A stretch of DNA of 22,570 nucleotides from CAZJRB01 sp964547995 (GTDB taxonomy: Bacteria; Planctomycetota; Planctomycetia; Pirellulales; Thermoguttaceae): NCBI GenBank assembly GCA_964547995.1, contig CAZJRB010000118.1, positions 1 through 22,570 on the forward strand, given 5' to 3'. Shown here in pieces: positions 14,393-22,333 of the stretch. Position 1 is the stretch's first letter, and each line of letters opens with the position of its first letter. The notes below the pieces were generated by a model. The model did no database searches. It saw nothing but the letters and a program-made list of their open reading frames with translations, and was not told the origin of the DNA. The position numbers and the translations under genes were made by a program.

Positions 14393-15700
14393 TCACTTCT
14401 TCAGTTTCTCGCGTTCCATCCGCCGCAGTTCCTCGGTTGTTTTCATCGCGCAGAACTTCGGGCCGCACATGCTGCAAAAGCGGGACTTTTTGTCTTCGCC
14501 CTCCGGCAGCGTCTCGTCGTGCATCCGTTGGGCCGTCTCGCCGTCGAGCGCCAGGCGGAACTGCTCCGCCCAGTCGAACTCGTATCGGGCGCGGCTGATC
14601 GCGTCGTCGCGCTCTCGGGCGCCGGGGCGGCCCCGGGCAACGTCGGCGGCGTGGGCGGCGATCTTGTACGCGATCACCCCTTGCCGCACATCGTCAAGGT
14701 TCGGCAACCCAAGATGCTCCTTCGGCGTGACGTAGCACAGCATGGCCGCGCCGTACCAGGCCGCCATGGCCGCGCCGATTGCGCTGGTGATGTGATCGTA
14801 ACCCGGGGCGACGTCGGTCACCACCGGGCCGAGCACGTAGAACGGCGCCTCGCCGCACCACTCCATCTGCCGGCGGACGTTCATTTCGATCTGGTCCATC
14901 GGCACATGGCCGGGTCCTTCGCACATCACCTGGCAGCCCCGTTCCCACGCCCGGCGGACCAGCCGGCCCATCACCTCAAGCTCGGCAAACTGGGCCTCGT
15001 CGCTGGCATCGGCCAGGCACCCCGGCCGCAAGGCGTCGCCGAGACTCCACGTCACGTCGCAGGCGCGCATGATCTCGCACAGGTCGTCAAAATGCGTGAA
15101 GAAGGGGTTTTCCTCGCCATGGGCCGACATCCACTTGCCCACCAGCGAGCCGCCGCGGCTGACCACCCCGGTTACGCGCCGCTCGGTCAGGGGGAGGTGA
15201 TCCTTCAGGACCGCACAGTGGATCGTCATGTAGTCGATGCCCTGCCGTGCCTGCCGTTGGACGATATCGAGGAAGTCCTGCGGCTTCATGTCGCAGATGT
15301 CGTCCAACTGCTGGCACATCTGGTAGATGGGCACGGTGCCCACCGGCACGGTTGCGGCGGCGATGATCCGGTCGCGGACTTCGTCGATGTTCTCGCCGGT
15401 CGACAGGTCCATGACGGTGTCGGCCCCGTACCTAAGCGCCGCGAACATCTTTTCCAGCTCGCACTCGGTGTCGCTCGATATGGCCGATTTGCCGATGTTG
15501 GCGTTGATCTTGGTGCGGGCGGCGATGCCGACGCCCATCGGCCGGCAACCCTTTTCGAGGTGGACCCGGTTGGCGGGGATGACCATCCGCCCGCGGGCGA
15601 CCTCCGCCCGGATCAGCTCGGGATCGAGCCGTTCGCTCTCGGCAACGGTCTCCATCTCGGGCGTGACGTTTCCCGCTCGGGCTTCCTCGATCTGGGTCAT
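14393..15700 (-). CDS. thiC: Phosphomethylpyrimidine synthase ThiC
   Basis: 435 residues. ThiC is a cytoplasmic radical-SAM enzyme that converts aminoimidazole ribotide to hydroxymethylpyrimidine phosphate for thiamine synthesis. Highly conserved segments are present: KGCRPMGVGIAARTKINANI near residue 50, ADTVMDLSTG, TVPIYQM, GIDYMTIHC, SRGGSL, EGPGHVPMDQI, and the C-terminal CSMCGPKFC (409-417) that binds the 4Fe-4S cluster in the order CxxCxxxxC. The length fits the short ThiC form lacking the extra N-terminal domain of the E. coli protein. The start at 15700 gives the usual MTQIEEARAGNVTPEM; upstream in-frame codons are not family-like. There is no Shine-Dalgarno and I found no TPP riboswitch in the 138-bp leader. 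The polyferredoxin gene lies upstream on the same strand. Confidence 0.96.
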   Translation of the reverse strand: MTQIEEARAGNVTPEMETVAESERLDPELIRAEVARGRMVIPANRVHLEKGCRPMGVGIAARTKINANIGKSAISSDTECELEKMFAALRYGADTVMDLSTGENIDEVRDRIIAAATVPVGTVPIYQMCQQLDDICDMKPQDFLDIVQRQARQGIDYMTIHCAVLKDHLPLTERRVTGVVSRGGSLVGKWMSAHGEENPFFTHFDDLCEIMRACDVTWSLGDALRPGCLADASDEAQFAELEVMGRLVRRAWERGCQVMCEGPGHVPMDQIEMNVRRQMEWCGEAPFYVLGPVVTDVAPGYDHITSAIGAAMAAWYGAAMLCYVTPKEHLGLPNLDDVRQGVIAYKIAAHAADVARGRPGARERDDAISRARYEFDWAEQFRLALDGETAQRMHDETLPEGEDKKSRFCSMCGPKFCAMKTTEELRRMEREKLKK

Positions 15701-15777
15701 AAAACGCTCGCAATGCCAGCAGGGATCGGCCCGCGACCCCCGGAAGGTGGGATAATGCAACAGAAACCCTTATCGTA

Positions 15778-15808
15778 CCGCCCCGAGGGAGATTGTCAAT
15801 CGGGGCGG
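15778..15808. other. Hairpin between polyferredoxin and thiC
   Basis: CCGCCCCGA (15778-15786) pairs perfectly with TCGGGGCGG (15800-15808) across a 13-nt loop. It lies 30 bp beyond the polyferredoxin cut-off side and 78 bp before the thiC start, in the minus-strand leader. No T-run follows on the minus strand, so it may be a processing or attenuation structure and not a full terminator. Confidence 0.45.
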
Positions 15809-15838
15809 ATGATCGTGCGGCTTAGCACCCCCAACCGC

Positions 15839-17056
15839 CTACGAAGGCAACGGCCTGACCACAATCGACTTAGGGGTCGTCGGGCAGACGGTCACGCACG
15901 CGCCGCAGCCGGGGCATTTCGACGGATCGACGTAGAGCGTGGTTTGTTGCGTGTCCGGGTGATACTGCTCCTCGATCGCTGCGTAGGGGCAAAGGCCGAC
16001 GCAGAGAGAACAATAAGCGATGTAGGCCGAGCAGGTTTCCGGGTTGACCTCCGCCAGGCCGATCGGGGTCTTTTGCTTCTGTTGCAAAGAAAGCCGTGCG
16101 ATGGCCCCGCTGGGACAGACCTGCGTACACAGGTTGCAGGCTTCCCGGCAATAGTACCCCCACTCGAACGAGACAACCGGCGCCAGAAAGCCGGCGAGCC
16201 CGTCGTCGATTGGCGCGGGGCGCAAGACGCCTTCCGGGCAGGCGCGGATGCAGTTGCCGCAGCGGATGCAGAGGCCCGTAAATTGCGATTCGTCGGCGGC
16301 GCCCGGGGGACGAAGTGGCCGTAATTTTGAGGCACTCGTTCGCCGCACGGCGAAGAACCCCCAAGCCGCGCCCACGCCGAGGGCAACGGCCCCCAATCCG
16401 GCCGAGAGGACCGATCGCCGTCGAAAGCGTCGCCCCGTGCCGGTTGAGGGCGCCTCCTTCGAAAATTGCGATCGAAGCAGCAGTTGCCGTGGCAGGGCCA
16501 GCAACTCCTGCGTTGCCCCGAGCGGACACAACTTCCGGCACCACACCCTGGGCCAAAGTGCGCTCGAGAACAGCACAATCGGCACGCCCAGCCCTGCGAT
16601 CAGCCCCGCGAGGGACGCCGGTTGCCAACACAGGGCAAAGTAGCTCGCAAAGAGCCCCATCGGATCGAGCCACAGCAGGAGCGGATAGCCGAAGCACGCC
16701 CCGGCCAGCGTGATCAGGACGATCCACGTGCCGATCGGCGGCCACCGCCTCACGCCCGATCGGCCGCCACGCCGCAGTCGCCCCATCCGTTCGGTCAGCA
16801 CGCCCAGCGGACACGCGTTGCGGCAAAACCAGCGGCGACGAAACAACGCCAGCAGCAACACCGGTAATCCAATCAACGTCACCACACTAAACGACCTAAG
16901 CGCAATCACCGAGCAGACGGCCACAAACGGGCTTACGGCCGGCACCACCACGGCCCCGGACGCCCACGACACAAGCGGCAACACGAGCGTCACCGCCGCC
17001 GCAAGGAAGCAGCAGCGGAGGACCGGTCGCCAGCGGCGTTTGGCGGTTTGACTCAT
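15839..17056 (-). CDS. NapH-NapG-like membrane polyferredoxin
   Basis: 405 residues from the ATG at 17056. The N-terminal half has about four to five membrane helices and two CxxxCP sites (C78/C82 CRNACPLG, C173/C177 CRKLCPLG), as in NapH/NosR/CcoG-type membrane ferredoxins. At 209-235 comes an internal twin-arginine-like segment (RRFRRRSVLSAG plus a hydrophobic stretch), then four Cys clusters: C263-C273 (CIRCGNCIRACP), C307-C314 with C303, C349-C356 with C342, and C381-C391 (CPGCGACVTVCP). This second half matches NapG/MauM-type 4Fe-4S proteins, so the gene looks like a fusion of NapH and NapG that carries electrons from quinol toward the periplasm. No nap catalytic genes are nearby. An in-frame start at 17095 is possible because the spacing from GAGAG to the ATG is very short. 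Confidence 0.82.
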   Translation of the reverse strand: MSQTAKRRWRPVLRCCFLAAAVTLVLPLVSWASGAVVVPAVSPFVAVCSVIALRSFSVVTLIGLPVLLLALFRRRWFCRNACPLGVLTERMGRLRRGGRSGVRRWPPIGTWIVLITLAGACFGYPLLLWLDPMGLFASYFALCWQPASLAGLIAGLGVPIVLFSSALWPRVWCRKLCPLGATQELLALPRQLLLRSQFSKEAPSTGTGRRFRRRSVLSAGLGAVALGVGAAWGFFAVRRTSASKLRPLRPPGAADESQFTGLCIRCGNCIRACPEGVLRPAPIDDGLAGFLAPVVSFEWGYYCREACNLCTQVCPSGAIARLSLQQKQKTPIGLAEVNPETCSAYIAYCSLCVGLCPYAAIEEQYHPDTQQTTLYVDPSKCPGCGACVTVCPTTPKSIVVRPLPS

Positions 17057-17085
17057 CTCTCGGCCGAAGGCGTGATAGTGGACGG

Positions 17086-17114
17086 CCGGGGGCACGGGCC
17101 GCGTGTGCCCCCGG
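17086..17114. other. GC-rich hairpin in the polyferredoxin leader
   Basis: CCGGGGGCAC (17086-17095) pairs perfectly with GTGCCCCCGG (17105-17114) across a 9-nt loop, 30 bp upstream of the polyferredoxin start. If transcribed it would form a stable leader hairpin. The rest of the 344-bp divergent gap (17057-17400) shows only the inverted repeat at 17254-17326 and no gene. Confidence 0.5.
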
Positions 17115-17253
17115 AGAGGCTGTTGGAGGGCGTCTGATCTCGTGAATACCTTAAGTCTACACGCCGGACCGATGTCTTGCGATCCCCTACAATGGCGGGT
17201 GTTGGGAAGGTGCGTTTTTCTTGCTTCGTCGTCCCGGCCGAATTACGATGGAT

Positions 17254-17326
17254 GTACGATGGCCTTCCAAGGCCGTCGGCCATCGAAAAAACGCGGTTTC
17301 CCGACGGCCTTGGAAGGCCATCGTAC
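17254..17326. repeat. Perfect 26-bp inverted repeat with 21-nt spacer
   Basis: 17254-17279 (GTACGATGGCCTTCCAAGGC...) is the exact reverse complement of 17301-17326. Each arm also contains a GGCCTTCCAAGGCC-type palindrome. It lies 75 bp upstream of the DUF1080 start at 17401 and would sit in its leader or promoter. No second copy is in the window. Its build resembles the other repeat families here: long arms that are themselves near-palindromic. Confidence 0.85.
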
Positions 17327-17400
17327 GAGTGTTGAGACAAAGCCTGGCAATGCCCAAGAGATACACACCGCTGTTCGCAAACACCCGAGAGGATACGATC

Positions 17401-18534
17401 ATGTTGATCTACCAGCGCCCCGGCAACAACAGACGAAACCGCTACTGCGCCATGCTGCTGCTGACGATTCTGTCTGCGGGTATGGCGTTCGCGGCCGACC
17501 CGAAAGCGGCGGTCACGGATATCAACCAGGTGGACGGCGACTTCGCACTGACGGGCGAATTCGTCGGGACGGTCGCCGCGAATCCGAAGAGACCGAACAA
17601 GGTTCGACCGATTTCGCTACAGATTCGAGCCACCGGCGGCGGCACGTTTGAAGCAATGCAATATCCCGCCGGGCTCCCGGGCAGCCGGAAACGCGGCCAG
17701 GCGCCGCTGAAACTGATTGGCAAGCAACACGACGGCTTCCTGGTCCTCTCGGGCGGGCCGTGGGCAATCCTCGCCCAGAACGACCTCTTGCTGCTGATCG
17801 ACCGCAACGGCAAACGGGCAGGCCAGCTCAACCGCACCGAGCGCGAAAGCCCGACCATGGGAGCCAAACCGCCGAAGAACGCCATCGTACTGTTCGACGG
17901 CACCAACGTCGATCAATTTACCAACGGCCGGATGACTGAAGACGGTCTGCTGATGGAAGGCGCCGATGTCAAGCCGATGTTCCAGGATTTCAACCTCCAT
18001 CTCGAGTTCATGCTGCCGTACATGCCGGCGGCCAGGGACCAAGGCCGTTCGAACAGCGGCGTCTACCTGCAAAGCCGTTACGAGGTCCAGATACTCGATT
18101 CGTTCGCCATGGAACCCCGCAACAACGGATGCGGCGGCCTCTACCGGTTTCGCAACCCGGACATCAACATGTCCTTCCCGCCGCTGCGGTGGCAAACGTA
18201 CGACATCGTATTCACGGCGCCTCGCTGGGCGTCGGACGGCAAGAAGCTCAAAAACGCCAGGATCACGGTCTGGCACAACGGCGTGAAGATCCACAACAAA
18301 GTCGAGCTGCCCAACAAGACCGGCGCCGGGAAGCCCGAAGAACCGACGCTTCTGCCGATTCGGCTCCAGAATCACGGCAATCCCATACGCTTTCGAAATA
18401 TTTGGATCATCGACCGGGGAGCGAGACCGTCTGCGAGATTCCCGGTTCGTCCCCGGCCGATGGGCGCCCGGCAGCCCAAGGAGGGTGAACCGGCAAAGGA
18501 CGGCAAACAGCCGGACGCCGACGACAAGCGGTAG
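17401..18534 (+). CDS. Exported DUF1080 protein, large form with C-terminal tail
   Basis: 377 residues from the ATG at 17401, chosen for the GAGAGGA about 9 nt upstream and the signal peptide that follows (RRNRYCAMLLLTILSAGMAFA). An open frame extends further upstream to 17221 but runs through the inverted repeat and is not protein-like. Residues about 35-155 form an N-terminal region I do not recognise, containing a beta-rich stretch (DGDFALTGEFVGTVAA..., GTFEAMQYPAGLPG, DGFLVLSGG). A DUF1080 domain follows from about 160 (AIVLFDGTNVDQFTNG, LHLEFMLPYMPAARDQGRSNSGVYLQSRYEVQILDSF, LRWQTYDIVFTAPRW, RITVWHNGVKIHNKVELP, ending IRFRNIWIID). The tail is low-complexity and charged. The family acts on 3-keto-saccharides in the periplasm. 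Its stop is one base from the opposing GH32-like stop. Confidence 0.85.
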   Translation: MLIYQRPGNNRRNRYCAMLLLTILSAGMAFAADPKAAVTDINQVDGDFALTGEFVGTVAANPKRPNKVRPISLQIRATGGGTFEAMQYPAGLPGSRKRGQAPLKLIGKQHDGFLVLSGGPWAILAQNDLLLLIDRNGKRAGQLNRTERESPTMGAKPPKNAIVLFDGTNVDQFTNGRMTEDGLLMEGADVKPMFQDFNLHLEFMLPYMPAARDQGRSNSGVYLQSRYEVQILDSFAMEPRNNGCGGLYRFRNPDINMSFPPLRWQTYDIVFTAPRWASDGKKLKNARITVWHNGVKIHNKVELPNKTGAGKPEEPTLLPIRLQNHGNPIRFRNIWIIDRGARPSARFPVRPRPMGARQPKEGEPAKDGKQPDADDKR

Positions 18535-18535
18535 C

Positions 18536-20179
18536 CTATTTGTAAACGTTCTTCATCTGCCACGCGTCGAGCGATACGAGCTCGGCGTCCTGGCCCTGGG
18601 CGCGCAGCGACACGCCGACGCTGTCCTCGCGACCCGGGTAGACGCGCATCGCGACGCATTGCTTCCCGTTGACGAATACCTCGACGACGCTGCGGTCGAG
18701 GAACACGCGGAGCTTCAGCGGTTCGTTCTTGTCCAGGGCGACCTGGGCCGTTTCGGGCGCCCGCGAGCGGACGTCCGGCAGGATCGACGAGCGGGACGAG
18801 TCGATCGAGATCACGCCCGGCAGCGCACCTCTTCGGCTGCGGTTGCGGTATCCGCGTTGCGGGAAGAAGAGGATTCGTGTGAATTCTTCGGCACCCGGGG
18901 ATCGGAAGACGTCCATTTCGATCATCGGCGCGCCCTTGGGATCGATTTCCGCGACGATTTCCATGGCGTTGCCCTTGACGTCCTCCAGTACGACCTCCTC
19001 GTTCGCCGGGAGTTTCATCTTGTCGACGTGTACGTGTTGCCCTCGCAACGACTCGATGTCGCCGGCCGGCTCGACGGCCAACTCGTCCTTGCCGATCAAC
19101 GCCAGCCGCCGCGGCAGGGTCATAATCTGGTTCCAGCCCTCGGTGGGCTTTCCCGGGTTCATGTTGAAGATCACAATCACGCCGCCCTTGTCATCGGGGG
19201 CGGCCGACGGCGCGTGTACGCCGGCGGGTGCGTGCGGCCCGAAGTTGAAGTCGCCGCCGCCGGTCACCACGAACTTGTCTCGCTCCTTGTCGTAGTCGCC
19301 CAGCAGATACTTCCCGCCGCTCATGTGGCTATAGTGCAAGAGGATGTGCTTATCGCCGATGGGCCAGAAGTAAGGGCAGGCCCCGTCGTCGCCCACGAGC
19401 GAGTAGCGGTCGTTCTCGCAGAAGGGGTGCAGGTATTCCCATTTCGCGAGGTCCTTCGAGCGGAACAGGAAATTCGCCCGGCACCGCTTGCCGCCGGGGC
19501 CCGGCAACGTCCCGCCCGAAAGCGAGTAGTACATGTCGCCCTTCTTCCAGATACACGGATCGAACACCCGGTAGGGCAAGGGAGTTCCGTCGGGGCTTTT
19601 TGAGGGGATCACCGCCTTGCCGGTCACCTTCTCCCAGTTCAGCAAGAGCGGATCGCTCGAGACCGCGACCATGTTGCCGACCACGGTGCCGTGATACATG
19701 GCGATCACGCGGTCGTCTTCGACCAGCGTGGCCCCGGAAAAACAGCATCGCTCCGGATTCGGATAGATCGCGTAAGGAAGGTCCCGCCAGTGGATCAGGT
19801 CGTCGCTCACGGCGTGTCCCCAGTGCTGGCGCGGGTCTTCCGGCGGATAGCCCTGGTAGAACAGGTGCCACCGGTCTTTCCAGAAGCAGAGCCCGTTCGG
19901 GTCGTTGAGCCGGTGTTCCGGGTTGACGTAATGATAGATCGGCCGGTAGCGGTCGCCGGCCATCTTCTTCCGCGACTCGGCGAACCGCTTCAGCATCGGG
20001 TTCTTTTTCAGTTGTGCTTCCTGTTCCTCCAGCGTGTCGCCGAAGGTGTATTTCGGCACCCGCGAGGTGAAGTCGGGCTTCTTCCCCTGGGCCAGAGCTT
20101 GTCTCTCCAGAGCGAATCCAGCCATGCAGACGGCCGCTATGGCCACCCCAAACCAAACGAGCCATTCTTTTTTTCTCAC
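18536..20179 (-). CDS. Exported GH32-type glycosidase-like protein with altered active site
   Basis: 547 residues from a GTG at 20179, chosen because AAGGAG lies 8 nt upstream and a signal peptide follows (KKEWLVWFGVAIAAVCMAG...ALAQ). The five-bladed propeller of GH32 (fructan/sucrose hydrolases) is visible: NPEHRLNDPNGL with the nucleophile Asp93, HWGHAVSDDLIHW, CFSGATLVED, and GWNQIMTLPRRLAL, followed by a C-terminal beta-sandwich (LKLRVFLDRSVVEVFVNG). Two catalytic motifs differ: RDP reads FDP (206-208) and the acid/base motif ECP reads ACP (267-269) after DDG. Activity may therefore differ from classical fructan hydrolysis. A 50-bp gap separates it from the sulfatase upstream, so they are probably co-transcribed. 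The gene ends one base from the stop of the opposing DUF1080 gene. Confidence 0.82.
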   Translation of the reverse strand: MRKKEWLVWFGVAIAAVCMAGFALERQALAQGKKPDFTSRVPKYTFGDTLEEQEAQLKKNPMLKRFAESRKKMAGDRYRPIYHYVNPEHRLNDPNGLCFWKDRWHLFYQGYPPEDPRQHWGHAVSDDLIHWRDLPYAIYPNPERCCFSGATLVEDDRVIAMYHGTVVGNMVAVSSDPLLLNWEKVTGKAVIPSKSPDGTPLPYRVFDPCIWKKGDMYYSLSGGTLPGPGGKRCRANFLFRSKDLAKWEYLHPFCENDRYSLVGDDGACPYFWPIGDKHILLHYSHMSGGKYLLGDYDKERDKFVVTGGGDFNFGPHAPAGVHAPSAAPDDKGGVIVIFNMNPGKPTEGWNQIMTLPRRLALIGKDELAVEPAGDIESLRGQHVHVDKMKLPANEEVVLEDVKGNAMEIVAEIDPKGAPMIEMDVFRSPGAEEFTRILFFPQRGYRNRSRRGALPGVISIDSSRSSILPDVRSRAPETAQVALDKNEPLKLRVFLDRSVVEVFVNGKQCVAMRVYPGREDSVGVSLRAQGQDAELVSLDAWQMKNVYK

Positions 20180-20229
20180 GGAAATTCTCCTTGTTCTTGA
20201 ACTTGCGTTAGCGCCCGGCCTCCCCATCG

Positions 20230-21969
20230 CTAGTTGGGTAACCGCTTCACATCTACATAGTACGCCCCGTAGGACTTGCCGCTTTTCTTGTCGATGAGCC
20301 ATGTTTGCAGCTTGGTCTGGCCGGCTTTCAGATCGACGGTGAACGTAACCGCCTTGGCATCCTTGGGGATCGGTTTGGTCACGTCGGTGTCGGCGATCTT
20401 GAGCCGGGCTTCGGTGGCGGCGATGACCTTGCCGCCGGGCACGGCGGCGGTGATCGGCGTATCGGCCTCCTCGGGCCAGCGGCGCAGGGCGAATTCGTAC
20501 TTCCCGTTGCATGGGATCTCGACCGCCCAGAAACTGTTGACCGGCATGGCCTTGCGGACCTGCCCCTGGCTCCATGCGGTCTGCGCGTGCCAGTCGAAAC
20601 TGGAAAGCCGGGTCGGGTTTTCCGCGTCGTTGCCCAGGACGATGCAACTGTAGCGGTCGAAACACTTCGAGACGTCGGCCCACCAGTTCTCATACGCCGC
20701 GCGGAGCCGCCCGACGACCTCGGGGTGCTCTGCGGCGACGTCCTTCTTCTGGCCCGGATCGGCGTCGATGTCGTAAAGCTCCTTGCCGCCGACCAGTCGC
20801 CACCGCTCGGTCATGACGGTCCCCTTCCACTTCTCCGGCGGTTGGCTGCTCTGGCGGAACTGGACGAAGATCTCGCGGTCGGGCAGGGTCTTCTTCCCGC
20901 CGGTCAACAGCGGGGCCAGGCTGACGCCGTCGAACTTGGCCCCCTCGGGCTTCTTCAGATTGCACAGGTCGATCAGCGTCGGGATGAGGTCGACATGGGC
21001 GGCAAGGTTGTCGATGTCCCGCCCGGCGGCGAGTTTTCCCTTCGGCCATCGGATGAAGCACGGCACGCGGTGTCCGCCGTCGTAGATCGAGCCCTTGGTC
21101 CCGCGCATCCCGGCGTTGAACCCACGGCCGCCGCGAAACCCGGCCGCCGTGCCGTTGTCGGTCATGAAGATCAGGATCGTGTTTTCGGCCAGACCCAGCT
21201 CGTCGAGCTTCTTGGTGAGCCGGCCCATGTTTTCGTCGAAGTTGGTGATCATGCCGTAGAAGGCGGCGTTGGGTACTTGGGGATTGCCGGCGTAGAGGTT
21301 CTTGTACTTGTCGGCGACGTAGAACGGGCCGTGCGGGGCGTTGGTCGGGATGTAGGCGAAGAACGGTTTGTCCCGGTTCGCTTCGATGAACGCCATCGCG
21401 GCGTCGAACCAGACGTCGGTGCAGTAGCCGGTTTCTTTCTCGGGCTTGCCGTTGCGGAAATAGGTATCGTCAAAGTAGTCGTTTCCCCAGTAGTCGGGCG
21501 CCTGGCCCACGCCGCCGCCGCCGTGGATGAGGACCTCCTGGAACCCGCGGTCCTGCGGGCGGAAGGGGTAGTTGTCGCCGAGATGCCATTTGCCGAAACA
21601 CCCGGTCTTGTAGCCGGCGGCCGTGAAGACGTCGGCCATGGAGACCGCCTCGCGAAACGGCAGCGAGCGACCCCAGGTAGTGCCCCATGCCCCAACGCGG
21701 ACCGGGTTCTGCCCGGTCATCAGCCCGGCGCGGGTTGGCGTGCAGAGCGGCGAGACGTGGAAATCGGTCAACCGGACGCTTTCGCCGTGCAGCCGGTCGA
21801 GGTTCGGCGTCTTGATGATCTTGTTGCCGTGACAAGCCACGTCGCCGTAGCCCTGGTCGTCGGTCATCACCAACACGACATTGGGGCGCTCGGCTTCGGC
21901 CTGCGCAACACTGGGGAATAGACAAACGGCGGTCAGGAGGACGGCCGCAAATCGCATACTTCGACACAT
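20230..21969 (-). CDS. Exported sulfatase (arylsulfatase A type)
   Basis: 579 residues from the ATG at 21969 (a GTG at 21972 is equally possible), with TTGAGGT upstream. A signal peptide (MRFAAVLLTAVCLFPSVAQA) precedes the type-I sulfatase core: NVVLVMTDDQGYGD with the metal-binding Asp pair, CTPTRAGLMTG (Cys at about 76, to be converted to formylglycine by a maturase), GKWHLG, NAPHGPF, and FMTDNG followed by GMRGTKGSIYDGGHRVP. The C-terminal part after about 420 is longer than in minimal sulfatases and carries a beta-rich extension (KYEFALRRWPEE, ...YGAYYVDVKRL) that may bind carbohydrate. It cleaves sulfate esters in the periplasm or outside; the substrate is unknown. The first gene of a likely two-gene operon with the GH32-like protein. 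Confidence 0.93.
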   Translation of the reverse strand: MCRSMRFAAVLLTAVCLFPSVAQAEAERPNVVLVMTDDQGYGDVACHGNKIIKTPNLDRLHGESVRLTDFHVSPLCTPTRAGLMTGQNPVRVGAWGTTWGRSLPFREAVSMADVFTAAGYKTGCFGKWHLGDNYPFRPQDRGFQEVLIHGGGGVGQAPDYWGNDYFDDTYFRNGKPEKETGYCTDVWFDAAMAFIEANRDKPFFAYIPTNAPHGPFYVADKYKNLYAGNPQVPNAAFYGMITNFDENMGRLTKKLDELGLAENTILIFMTDNGTAAGFRGGRGFNAGMRGTKGSIYDGGHRVPCFIRWPKGKLAAGRDIDNLAAHVDLIPTLIDLCNLKKPEGAKFDGVSLAPLLTGGKKTLPDREIFVQFRQSSQPPEKWKGTVMTERWRLVGGKELYDIDADPGQKKDVAAEHPEVVGRLRAAYENWWADVSKCFDRYSCIVLGNDAENPTRLSSFDWHAQTAWSQGQVRKAMPVNSFWAVEIPCNGKYEFALRRWPEEADTPITAAVPGGKVIAATEARLKIADTDVTKPIPKDAKAVTFTVDLKAGQTKLQTWLIDKKSGKSYGAYYVDVKRLPN

Positions 21970-22055
21970 CACGGGAATTACCTCAACACATTACGTTTGA
22001 TCTTTCAAGCCCTTGGGGGTCTTGGGCTCGCTGGTCGGAAGAACCAATAATATAG

Positions 22056-22190
22056 TTGAGGCCGTCCGGGAATTCGACCCTGTAGGGAACGCCCTCTGTG
22101 GCGTTCCGCAGATGGATCGTTGCCCAAAAGGAACGGCACAGAGGCCGTTCCCCTACAGTGATTTCGGTCTGCAATTCCCGGACACCTTCA
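22056..22190. mobile_element. 135-bp MITE-like palindromic element, copy 2
   Basis: Identical to 6590-6724 and in the same orientation. Here the flanking direct repeat is clearest: ATATAGTT at 22050-22057 and again at 22190-22197, overlapping the element ends. The flanks differ from those of the first copy (GTAATT), which supports independent insertion events over a larger duplication. It lies about 87 bp upstream of the sulfatase start. Confidence 0.85.
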
Positions 22191-22333
22191 TATAGTTTGG
22201 CGGGAGACGTATGGGCAAATCTCGGTAACCGCGTGTCGCGAACACGGGTTATGGCTCACCACCCAATGGCACTATTCGACGTTTAGCGGGCAGGCCTGGT
22301 AGTACCTTGTGACAACTGAGATTGTGGGTTGTC

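Noticed and set aside
14336..16324. Long plus-strand frame of 662 codons across thiC and the polyferredoxin
   Set aside because: It spans two well-supported opposite-strand genes and the repeat, and has no protein-like domains; a GC-rich third-position artefact.
20305..21921. Long plus-strand frame of 538 codons opposite the sulfatase
   Set aside because: A mirror of the sulfatase with Gly/Val/Asp-rich shadow composition and no recognisable motif.
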